From Methanobacteriota archaeon (GTDB taxonomy: Archaea > Hydrothermarchaeota > Hydrothermarchaeia > Hydrothermarchaeales > JACRDW01): a stretch of DNA of 21,158 bases. Made by a program: the position numbers and the translations under genes. This document shows, one piece after another, positions 1 to 5,545 of this stretch (its first letter is position 1; each line of letters starts with the position of its first letter). The DNA lies in contig JACRDW010000110.1 of NCBI GenBank assembly GCA_016212785.1, positions 1-21,158 of the forward strand. Reading direction: 5' to 3'. The notes beneath the pieces are model-generated. The model ran no database searches. It worked only from the letters and a program-made list of their open reading frames with translations, and was not told the origin of the DNA.

Positions 1-18
1 GCCTTTTCTTTTTGTCAT
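1..18 (-). CDS. possible start of an unidentified gene (partial)
   Basis: An ATG read leftward at 18-16 begins MTKRKG and continues past the window edge. A GTGAGG Shine-Dalgarno-like stretch lies about 6 bases before it. It lies 82 bases downstream of the end of the TrmO-like gene on the same strand, so it could be the next gene of that run. Six residues do not allow a family call. The N-terminus is very basic, but this is not diagnostic. Confidence 0.3.
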
Positions 19-100
19 TTTTCCCTCACTTCTACCATCGCATCAAATTTGAAATTCCCATGATATTAAATCTTCCCGAACGTTAGAAAAGTAATCGTTT

Positions 101-352
101 TCAAAATTCCCAACTTTTACCAATCACCTCCTGCATATACGGCTTAATATCTATCAGCGGCTTATTGTCGATTCCTAAATTTTCAATATATATCTCGTTG
201 TTTTTTATGCGTTTAATCTTTGCAGCGCAGAGTTCCAGCGGCGGAGCCCAGTACAGCAGGATTATTTTTTTATATTTTTCAATACCTTTGATGCCGAGTG
301 CGAATTTTTCGTGGACGATTACTCTGTCCGACTTAACGACTCCGATCTGCAC
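101..352 (-). CDS. short TrmO/TsaA-like protein (UPF0066 family), possible tRNA m6t6A methyltransferase-like domain
   Basis: The family (TrmO, formerly TsaA/UPF0066) uses SAM to N6-methylate t6A37 in some tRNAs. Recognisable parts are the opening VQIGVVKSD, the segment GIEKYKKIILLYWAP, and the closing block LCAAKIKRI...NLGIDNKPLIDIKPYMQEV, which matches the family's DGTPVLDIKPY region. An ATG at 412 would give 103 residues but overlap fap7 by 80 bases. I prefer the GTG at 352, about 12 bases after a GGAG, giving 83 residues and a 20-base overlap. Family members are usually about 130 residues or longer. The stretch between RS and the acidic strand is missing here, as is most of the mid-domain with the usual SAM-contacting residues. 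It may be a minimal homologue, a non-catalytic derivative or a decaying gene. The domain call is fairly secure; activity is doubtful. Confidence 0.65.
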   Translation of the reverse strand: MQIGVVKSDRVIVHEKFALGIKGIEKYKKIILLYWAPPLELCAAKIKRIKNNEIYIENLGIDNKPLIDIKPYMQEVIGKSWEF

Positions 353-866
353 CAGCTGAAAAGTACTCCTCGCTCCAGTCGATTTTTCCCGGCTTGTACT
401 CATCCGTTTCACCCTTAAGTATTCTCAGCACATCCTTGACAATAGTCTCGGGAGTTTTTTCGGAAGTATCTATCTCGTAAACGTGTGAATGCCTCTCCAA
501 GCTCTCGATTAAACAGACATCGAGCGCCTCTGCTTCGAGATTTTCCCTCAGCTTTTCTCCCTTAAAACCCTGCTTGAGCAGGCGCTGCTTTAGAATTTTC
601 GGGTTTGTGCGCAGGACTATAACAATGTCACCGATGCCCAGCAAATGAGATAAATGTCCTTCGATTATCGCGTCGCCCTGAATGATTTTTTTAATTTTTT
701 TCGAAAGCTTTTTTACGTCGATTATCTTGCTGTTTCCCTCCACGCCTGTGCAAGCTTCGTCCGCAAACTCGCTGATGCGTATGCACCTGCAGTTGATTTT
801 ACTGGACAAAAAATTTGCGGTCGTGGTTTTTCCGGTTCCGGGAGTGCCTGTTATGATGATTATCAT
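333..866 (-). CDS. Fap7/AK6-type adenylate kinase, small ribosomal subunit maturation factor
   Basis: The 177-residue protein starts MIIIITGTPGTGKTTT, an AK6/Fap7 P-loop at residues 7-15. An EGHLSHLL segment follows near residue 69, as in the AK6 substrate site, and then IVLRTNPKILKQRLLKQGF near residue 83 with the lid-like arginines. Archaeal and eukaryotic Fap7 proteins are atypical adenylate kinases/ATPases that bind ribosomal protein uS11 and assist late small-subunit maturation. Length fits the family (about 170-190). The ATG overlaps the preceding HTH gene's stop by 4 bases, suggesting translational coupling. Its 3' end runs into the TrmO-like gene. NOG1, a large-subunit assembly GTPase, lies about 2.3 kb away. 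Confidence 0.88.
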   Translation of the reverse strand: MIIIITGTPGTGKTTTANFLSSKINCRCIRISEFADEACTGVEGNSKIIDVKKLSKKIKKIIQGDAIIEGHLSHLLGIGDIVIVLRTNPKILKQRLLKQGFKGEKLRENLEAEALDVCLIESLERHSHVYEIDTSEKTPETIVKDVLRILKGETDEYKPGKIDWSEEYFSAGADRSR

Positions 867-1456
867 TGCACTTGGTCTCGCTGTGCTTTGCTTGCTTCTC
901 TAAAACCACCCCTCTTGAATCCAAGAGCTTCTAAGTCTCTGTAGATAATCGTTCTGGAAACCCCGAATACTTCAGCAACGCTTGCGACGTTTATTGCAGA
1001 GGCATTGTTGTTCAGCAGCTCCAGAGTTTTTTTAAGGCGCTGCCTTCGAGCTTCTGCGTTCTGTGCCTCTTCCAGTAGTGTTTCGTTTATTGCAGCTATA
1101 AGGGTGGTATACACCCTGCCCGGTAGCGGGGTCACTATAGTTTTCGCAAAAAAATCTACAAGCTCGCCGTTCTTTGCTGCAATTATCTCGTTCAATTTTT
1201 CAGTGGCCTTTTTAACGGCATGCTCCCCGCTTATCCCCTTCTCATTGACTCCTATGAGCTCTTTGCGTCGTGGCTCGTTTCCATTTATGAGTAAAGATAC
1301 AGAGACGGATGCCCCCATAGGGCCTGCGGAAACGTTGCACTCGAGCTTGGTTATGACGCCGTCCACGCCCTTCAGCGCTTCATTCACTTCCTTCAGCAGT
1401 TTATCCAAAGCGCTGCTCACGTCTCTGCTGGTTTTCGAGTCGCTGATGATTCTCAT
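863..1456 (-). CDS. conserved archaeal protein with C-terminal helix-turn-helix
   Basis: The 197-residue protein has two parts. Residues 1-125 are a mixed alpha/beta region (LECNVSAGPMGASVSVSLLING near 39-60) that I cannot assign to a named fold. Residues about 142-183 form a DeoR/HTH_11-like motif: KKTLELLNN...INVASVAEVFGVSRTIIYRDLEALGF, with the recognition helix at SRTIIYRDLEAL. This suggests a DNA-binding regulator with an N-terminal sensing or dimerisation domain, by inference. It follows the RNase HIII-like gene by 37 bases and overlaps fap7 by 4 bases. No ligand-binding residues are evident and the regulatory target is unknown. Confidence 0.8.
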   Translation of the reverse strand: MRIISDSKTSRDVSSALDKLLKEVNEALKGVDGVITKLECNVSAGPMGASVSVSLLINGNEPRRKELIGVNEKGISGEHAVKKATEKLNEIIAAKNGELVDFFAKTIVTPLPGRVYTTLIAAINETLLEEAQNAEARRQRLKKTLELLNNNASAINVASVAEVFGVSRTIIYRDLEALGFKRGGFREASKAQRDQVQ

Positions 1457-1493
1457 GCGATTTCCTCTTGTTTGGACTTAATAATAAAAGTTT

Positions 1494-2105
1494 CTATAGC
1501 TCTCTCGTAATTTTAAAGTGCAGTTTTGCAACTTTTCCCAGCAATTCTTTCCCGTATTTTCTGACAATCTCCTTCCCGGCATCCTTTACGTGGGTCGAGC
1601 CGAGGGGAAGCGCTATGCCAAATTTTCTTGAGAGCATGGAATGCCTCCTCAGGAATTCAGCCCTTGCGAGTATTGAGGCTGCGGCTACTGCCGGGTCTTT
1701 TTCGCCCTCTGTTAAAAAGATTATTTTTTCGTGCAGCTCCTTATCCAGATTTCTCAAGACATTCTCTTCCTTTCCGAATTTATCCACGACTATCCTCTCT
1801 GCGCTGCATTTGCACAAGATTTCTTTTATTGCCTTTGCATGCATCCATCCGAGAATCTCGTTCAGGTTGTATTTTCCACCCGAATCTTTATGCAGCTCGT
1901 TGTACTTCTGCGGCGAGATGCTGACTATCGAATGGCTGCACTTCCCTCTTATTTTCGCTTCGAGTTCGAATATTCTTTTATCGCTCAGAGTTTTCGAATC
2001 CCTGCTGCCAATTTTTCTTAAAAAGTTTTCCTCGCAGCAAACGCAGGCGACAGCGATATAGCCGAAGTAGTCCCCCTTGCCTGCCTCGTCGCTTCCTGCA
2101 ATCAT
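1494..2105 (-). CDS. ribonuclease H, RNase HIII-like, without the N-terminal TBP-like domain
   Basis: Cleaves RNA in RNA-DNA hybrids. From the ATG at 2105 the protein has 203 residues and opens MIAGSDEAGKGDYFG. The GDYFG signature is typical of RNase HIII, whereas RNase HII has DEAGRGPVIGP. Further HIII-like features are KYNLNEILGWMHAKAI (79-93), VVDKFG (107-111), EKDPAVAAASILAR (135-148) and the ending KLHFKIT (194-200). Putative catalytic residues are D6, E7, D108 and E135, a DEDE pattern as in HIII rather than DEDD. Bacterial RNase HIII carries an N-terminal substrate-binding domain of about 80-90 residues that is absent here. A longer frame to 2243 exists, but its first 46 residues are low-complexity repeat-derived sequence. 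A 6-bp hairpin overlaps the possible ribosome-binding region. Confidence 0.85.
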   Translation of the reverse strand: MIAGSDEAGKGDYFGYIAVACVCCEENFLRKIGSRDSKTLSDKRIFELEAKIRGKCSHSIVSISPQKYNELHKDSGGKYNLNEILGWMHAKAIKEILCKCSAERIVVDKFGKEENVLRNLDKELHEKIIFLTEGEKDPAVAAASILARAEFLRRHSMLSRKFGIALPLGSTHVKDAGKEIVRKYGKELLGKVAKLHFKITREL

Positions 2106-2113
2106 ATTATCAC

Positions 2114-2129
2114 TCTTCCGCAAGGAAGA
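2114..2129. promoter_or_regulatory. 6-bp hairpin just upstream of the RNase HIII-like start
   Basis: TCTTCC-GCAA-GGAAGA is a perfect 6-bp inverted repeat with a four-base loop, ending 8 bases from the ATG at 2105. In the minus-strand transcript the 3' arm GGAAGA is the only purine-rich Shine-Dalgarno-like stretch, so pairing could hide it. This regulatory role is inferred. It could also be part of the neighbouring repeat element. Confidence 0.4.
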
Positions 2130-2153
2130 TTGGTGGACAATACCGTCAGGTAG

Positions 2154-2185
2154 TGCGCCAGGCTCACGGTCTTGCTTGCGCAAGT
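2154..2185. repeat. palindromic dispersed repeat, copy A
   Basis: This 32-base segment contains CTTGCTTGCGCAAGT with the self-complementary core TTGCGCAA. It aligns with 4970-5001 at 25 of 32 positions (TGCG..AG.CTC.CG.TCTTGCT..CGCAAGT). It lies in the 98-base gap between the RNase HIII-like gene and the CBS regulator gene. See the related hairpin array at 8094-8195. Confidence 0.5.
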
Positions 2186-2203
2186 GCCAGCTTCCTATCG
2201 GAA

Positions 2204-3103
2204 TCATGGGTAAAGCGACTTGCACAGACTTGCGATTCTGCACAGCACGTCTGTCCGGGTTACTATTCCTTTAGAATTTCCTGCATCATCCACCACGAGC
2301 AGCCTGCTTACATTGTGATTCTCCATCTCTTCGATTGCGGAGGAGATAAAAGCGTTTTCGTTTATCGTGTACAGATTTTTACTCATTATATCCTCCACTT
2401 TATAGTCTTCCTTGTTCTCGGCTAACGCCCTTGCGATGTCCACGGTCGAGAGTATTCCAACCGGCCTGTGGTCTTCGACGACTGGTGCCCCTCTGATTCT
2501 CTCCTTAACAAAAAGTTTTGCGGCTTTCCTTACAGAAATTTTCGGGGATATAGTTTTCAAGGTTCTGGTTGCAATCTCGATGACACTCGCCCTTGGAATG
2601 CTGAACATTTCAGAAGTTTCTATTAGCAGCACGTTATTTATATCGTCCCTTCCAGTTATCCTGCCCTTTATAACGAGTTTATTTATAGGCGTGGGTCCGA
2701 TTCTCACAGTATCTCCAACTGACAAGTTTTTCAAATTTCCAATAGCATGAATCTCTGCCCTGCATTTTTCCGGGTCAGGCATGCTTACAAAATCTATACT
2801 TGTAACGGTCAGGCCTTCCTGTAGAGCGTCTCCAATAAAAACAGGAATTTGAACTTCCTTCTCGAGCTTCTCAAAGCCAAGACTTTTATAGCCCTCTGTG
2901 GTCGCTCTGTAGCCCCCTTTTGGTCCCGGCACTCCTTCAACCAGACCGAGGGAGCGCAGGGACTGCATCTGATTCCTTATCGTGCCGGGGTTTTTCTTAA
3001 CAAGCTTTGCAATCTCTTCTCCCTTTATCGCATTCCCTTTAGAAGCGTGGTAGAGGTCGATTAAGGCAAGGAGCACCTCCCTCTGAACCGGCGTGAGCTT
3101 CAT
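2204..3103 (-). CDS. winged-helix transcriptional regulator with two CBS domains
   Basis: The 299-residue protein fits the archaeal regulator family with HTH and CBS pair (COG2524-like). Residues 1-75 form a winged helix (LTPVQREVLLALIDLYHA, then GTIRNQMQSLRSLGLVEG). Residues about 85-178 form a beta-rich middle domain. Residues about 182-232 (KISVRKAAKLFVKERIRGAPVV) and 237-291 (EDIMSKNLYTINENAFISSAIEEM) are the CBS motifs. CBS pairs usually bind adenine nucleotides or SAM, so it may sense energy or methylation state. The specific ligand is unknown. The ATG at 3103 lies 26 bases after a TATA-like TTATATAT, so the message is probably leaderless. It is divergent from NOG1. Confidence 0.88.
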   Translation of the reverse strand: MKLTPVQREVLLALIDLYHASKGNAIKGEEIAKLVKKNPGTIRNQMQSLRSLGLVEGVPGPKGGYRATTEGYKSLGFEKLEKEVQIPVFIGDALQEGLTVTSIDFVSMPDPEKCRAEIHAIGNLKNLSVGDTVRIGPTPINKLVIKGRITGRDDINNVLLIETSEMFSIPRASVIEIATRTLKTISPKISVRKAAKLFVKERIRGAPVVEDHRPVGILSTVDIARALAENKEDYKVEDIMSKNLYTINENAFISSAIEEMENHNVSRLLVVDDAGNSKGIVTRTDVLCRIASLCKSLYP

Positions 3104-3142
3104 GCCATTGATTATATACCTCCAAATATATAATGATTATCT
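3104..3142. promoter_or_regulatory. divergent promoter region for the CBS regulator and NOG1
   Basis: Only 39 bases separate the two start codons. ATTATATACC at 3111-3120 is centred about 28 bases before the NOG1 ATG (3143). TTATATAT, read on the minus strand at about 3126-3133, is centred about 26 bases before the CBS-gene ATG (3103). The two core promoters interleave, so initiation complexes could compete. The regulator binding its own promoter is an inference. Confidence 0.65.
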
Positions 3143-4090
3143 ATGATAGAATTTAAAAAAGTACCCACGGTTTTTTCCGCGGACGAACTGCTGGAAATTG
3201 CGTTCGGGAGAGCTTCAAAAGCTCCCGCGAAGGCCGGGGATAAAGTTAAGATAGTTTCCAAGACCATTCGAGATTACTTCAAAAAAATTTTGAAAAGAAC
3301 CCCGAATCTGGGCGAGCTTCCTTCCTTCTATTTCGAACTCATCGACGCTATTGTTAGCATTGCAAAACTAAAAAAAGCTCTGGCAGCGCTTCAATGGGCA
3401 TCTAATACTATTAGCAGACTGGAGAAGGAATACGTTCGCAGGATTCGGAGGGCATCTAAAAATGAAAAAAACAGGCACAGGAAGGAGTTCTATGGACGGG
3501 TGGTCTCGATTTTAAAACAAATCGAAGACCAGCTCGAGTTTCTTGCTGGTGCAAGGGAGAAGCTTAAAAATCTGCCGAGTATAAAGGACGAATTTACAGT
3601 CGTTATCTCGGGTGCGCCAAACGTAGGAAAATCGACTTTTCTACGGGCGATTACTACAGCGAAGCCGAGGGTGGAGAGCTATCCTTTCACAACAAAGCAA
3701 ATTTTGCTGGGATATTTTGAGAGCAACCACTTGGAGTACCAGATAGTGGATACCCCTGGCCTGCTGGACAGACCGCTGGAAAAGCGCAACCCGGTAGAGA
3801 GGCAGGCAATTCTGGCGCTGAAGCACCTTGCAGATGTGGTGCTGTTCATCTTCGACCCCTCCGAGACCTGCGGCTTCGTGGTAAAGGAGCAGATGCGAAT
3901 CTACGAGGAGATTTCAAAAACATTCGAGGCAGAAGTTATACCGGTAATAAACAAGGCGGACATGCTCGATAGAGAAGTGCTTGAAAATTTTCTCGCTATG
4001 CTTGGCAGGAACGCGTATCTGTGCTCTGCCGAGAAGAAGACTGGAGTCGAGGAGGTTGTTAAAAAGATCGTTGAACTCAGGAAGGCTTGA
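3143..4090 (+). CDS. NOG1-family GTP-binding protein, large ribosomal subunit assembly
   Basis: The 315-residue protein has the NOG1 layout: a helical N-terminal domain (1-145, with VPTVFSADELLEIAFGRASK and repeated basic helices) followed by an Obg-like G domain. G motifs are G1 GAPNVGKST (157-165), G2 region YPFTTKQ (180-186), G3 DTPGL (203-207), G4 NKAD (270-273) and G5 CSAE (294-297). Eukaryotic Nog1 is a 60S assembly factor. Archaeal proteins are shorter and lack the eukaryotic C-terminal extensions, as here. It is transcribed alone from a divergent promoter shared with the CBS regulator. Confidence 0.92.
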   Translation: MIEFKKVPTVFSADELLEIAFGRASKAPAKAGDKVKIVSKTIRDYFKKILKRTPNLGELPSFYFELIDAIVSIAKLKKALAALQWASNTISRLEKEYVRRIRRASKNEKNRHRKEFYGRVVSILKQIEDQLEFLAGAREKLKNLPSIKDEFTVVISGAPNVGKSTFLRAITTAKPRVESYPFTTKQILLGYFESNHLEYQIVDTPGLLDRPLEKRNPVERQAILALKHLADVVLFIFDPSETCGFVVKEQMRIYEEISKTFEAEVIPVINKADMLDREVLENFLAMLGRNAYLCSAEKKTGVEEVVKKIVELRKA

Positions 4091-4100
4091 AAATAATTTC

Positions 4101-4110
4101 ATTTTTTAAA
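4101..4110 (+). promoter_or_regulatory. TATA-like element of the zinc-ribbon gene
   Basis: CATTTTTTAAAG spans about 4100-4111 and is centred about 28 bases before the ATG at 4134, the spacing expected for a leaderless archaeal transcript. No Shine-Dalgarno sequence precedes that ATG. Confidence 0.5.
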
Positions 4111-4133
4111 GTTAAAAATTAAGTTTATTTAAT

Positions 4134-4493
4134 ATGAATAATTTTGTAAAAGCTATCAGAAATTCCATCAACCTCCTAGATATTATTACCAAGAAAAAAA
4201 TTAGATTTAAATCGAAAGACGGATGTCCTAAATGTGAAAAAAATAGGCGTCAGTTTAAATTTAATTTATGCGTCGAATGTAGCAAAAAATTCAGAGAATA
4301 TTCACCAAAAAGACAAGATAAATTTGTTAAAAAAATAAAGCATAAAATTAGAAATACGCCTTTTGATGCAATAACCAAATGCGCAATGTATAGGAAAATA
4401 AAAATGGAGCCATCTGATGTTATTAATATGGGATTCTTCTGCACTTATTGTGGATATCAGGAAATTGCCGTAGAGGCGTATTCTTCTAAGTAG
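4134..4493 (+). CDS. small Cys-rich protein, probable zinc-ribbon protein of unknown function
   Basis: The 119-residue basic protein has CPKC (31-34), CVEC (46-49), C83 and CTYC (103-106). The first two pairs could bind one zinc ion and the later cysteines a second. There is no signal peptide or membrane segment. The gene is lysine-rich and AT-rich compared with NOG1 beside it, suggesting accessory origin. I do not recognise the family. The cysteine pattern and clean frame support a real gene. Its last 8 bases overlap the end of the convergent micro-gene at 4486-4590. Confidence 0.65.
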   Translation: MNNFVKAIRNSINLLDIITKKKIRFKSKDGCPKCEKNRRQFKFNLCVECSKKFREYSPKRQDKFVKKIKHKIRNTPFDAITKCAMYRKIKMEPSDVINMGFFCTYCGYQEIAVEAYSSK

Positions 4494-4590
4494 TTGTTTC
4501 TTTCTTTTTATCTTGCAACCAAACAATAATCGCTACGACTACGGCAAACAAAACCAAGCCCAGCATCATTAGTGCAAAACCATCAATCAT
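4486..4590 (-). CDS. 34-residue single-span membrane micro-protein
   Basis: The ATG at 4590 follows GGATTGGAGAGAAAAA, a good GGAG ribosome-binding site about 7 bases away. The product opens MIDGFALMMLGLVLFAVV, continues with a strongly hydrophobic stretch to about residue 25, and ends in a charged tail (QDKKKETTT). It has one predicted membrane span. The start overlaps the end of the upstream micro-gene by 8 bases (ATGATTGA), a translational-coupling arrangement. The coupling and the clear RBS argue for a real gene despite its size. Function unknown. Confidence 0.6.
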   Translation of the reverse strand: MIDGFALMMLGLVLFAVVVAIIVWLQDKKKETTT

Positions 4591-4759
4591 TTTTTCTCTC
4601 CAATCCTTTTTTGTCTTCAGGTAATATAAAAGTTCCTATAACTAATAGCGATAAATAAACAACAACTGCAAGACCAGATATGATAATAGAGAATACATAC
4701 TCAGCAGTTTTTGCGAAATTTTCTGCCAGATATTTGCGTCTTTCTTTCCCCAATTTCAT
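4583..4759 (-). CDS. 58-residue single-span membrane micro-protein
   Basis: This frame runs from the ATG at 4759 and ends in TGA within the start of the next micro-gene. It has a basic, amphipathic N-terminus (MKLGKERRKYLAENFAKT), one hydrophobic span at about residues 21-46 (VFSIIISGLAVVVYLSLLVIG) and a charged tail rich in Lys, Glu and Asp. An AT-rich TATA-like stretch (AATAAATTAA on the minus strand) lies about 24-30 bases upstream, so it may be leaderless. It follows the DUF429 gene by 57 bases on the same strand and could also be co-transcribed with it. Paired short membrane proteins can be small transporter or effector subunits. Nothing here identifies which. Confidence 0.6.
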   Translation of the reverse strand: MKLGKERRKYLAENFAKTAEYVFSIIISGLAVVVYLSLLVIGTFILPEDKKGLERKND

Positions 4760-4816
4760 GACGTCGCATTTGCATAAACTTAATTTATTCTTTTGGTAAG
4801 AGCGCAGTAAAAGTAT

Positions 4817-5545
4817 TCAAGGCTCATCTTTTAAAGTTACAATAAATCCTTCTTCTTCGCTGCCGATAACCTCGCATCTCTCCCCGCCGTGCTTCCAGTA
4901 AAGAAATACTGTGTAGGCTGCGACAGCGGCATCAAGCAAGTCTGCCGCTTTTTTCAATAGCGAAGCTGGTGCGTTAGACTCGCGCTCTTGCTCACGCAAG
5001 TCTTTCTCGCTGGCAATTTCGCCAGCTATTAGCGAGGGCTGCACTTTCTGCAGCGCTTCGCGCAGGTCTGAAATTCCCTTCACTCTTTCTTTTTTCTTTC
5101 CCTTCTTGTACTTCGGAATTTTTTTCAGGAGGAATTTCAATGCGGAGTAGGGATATATTTCCATTACAGCTTTGGCGAAAGTTTTTGGTTGCGGGCGGGC
5201 TTTTAATTCTATCCCAAGTTTTTTCAGTTTTCTAACCAGGATTTCTCCCCTCACCCCACCGAATGCTCTGGTTAGCCACTCCCTGTTTGCAGGGTAGGAT
5301 GGAATTCCATGCTTCTGCAGGAGTCTTTCGCATTCTCTGCGGCCATGCTTATTTCTCACGACAAGAGGCGCATCTACGCCCACGAGGCAACCGCTGGAGC
5401 AGTGCCTTTTTATAAATTCAAGAATTTCTTTATCGGTATAAACGTAATCAGTTGCAATTAGCGAGCAGCTCTTGTCTATTGCTACGAGCGCAGTCTTTGA
5501 TTTTGGCTCGACTTTCCAGGCTAAATCAATGCCTATGAACTTCAT
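4817..5545 (-). CDS. DUF429 protein, predicted RNase H-like nuclease
   Basis: The 242-residue protein begins MKFIGIDLAW, the DUF429 first strand with D7. Conserved acidic positions follow at VGVDAP (D58), MEIYPYSAL (E129) and LLDAAVAAYT (D205). These fit the RNase H-like fold predicted for DUF429 proteins; biochemical activity is poorly established. Its ATG overlaps the methyltransferase stop by 4 bases, implying coupled translation and linked function. Residues about 182-192 (LREQERESN) are encoded by a 32-base copy of a repeat that is intergenic elsewhere, so a mobile palindrome may have entered the reading frame. The segment sits in a loop-like region between recognisable motifs, so the fold could tolerate it. 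Confidence 0.8.
   Translation of the reverse strand: MKFIGIDLAWKVEPKSKTALVAIDKSCSLIATDYVYTDKEILEFIKRHCSSGCLVGVDAPLVVRNKHGRRECERLLQKHGIPSYPANREWLTRAFGGVRGEILVRKLKKLGIELKARPQPKTFAKAVMEIYPYSALKFLLKKIPKYKKGKKKERVKGISDLREALQKVQPSLIAGEIASEKDLREQERESNAPASLLKKAADLLDAAVAAYTVFLYWKHGGERCEVIGSEEEGFIVTLKDEP
4970..5001. repeat. palindromic dispersed repeat, copy B, inside the DUF429 gene
   Basis: It matches copy A (2154-2185) at 25 of 32 positions, including CTTGCT..CGCAAGT. A perfect hairpin, GCTGGC-AATTTC-GCCAGC, follows at about 5009-5026. The DUF429 frame stays open through both. Mismatches include compensating changes in the palindrome core (TG/CA), which hints at structure rather than simple codon bias. 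Confidence 0.45.

Noticed and set aside
1005..2061. Long plus-strand frames of 158 and 197 codons opposite the HTH and RNase HIII-like genes
   Set aside because: They are Ser/Phe/Leu-rich mirror frames of well-supported minus-strand genes and show no family motifs.
2106..2243. Extended N-terminus of the RNase HIII-like protein to an ATG at 2243
   Set aside because: The extra 46 residues overlap the CBS regulator end, cover repeat sequence, and do not resemble the TBP-like domain of RNase HIII. The ATG at 2105 starts right at the conserved strand.
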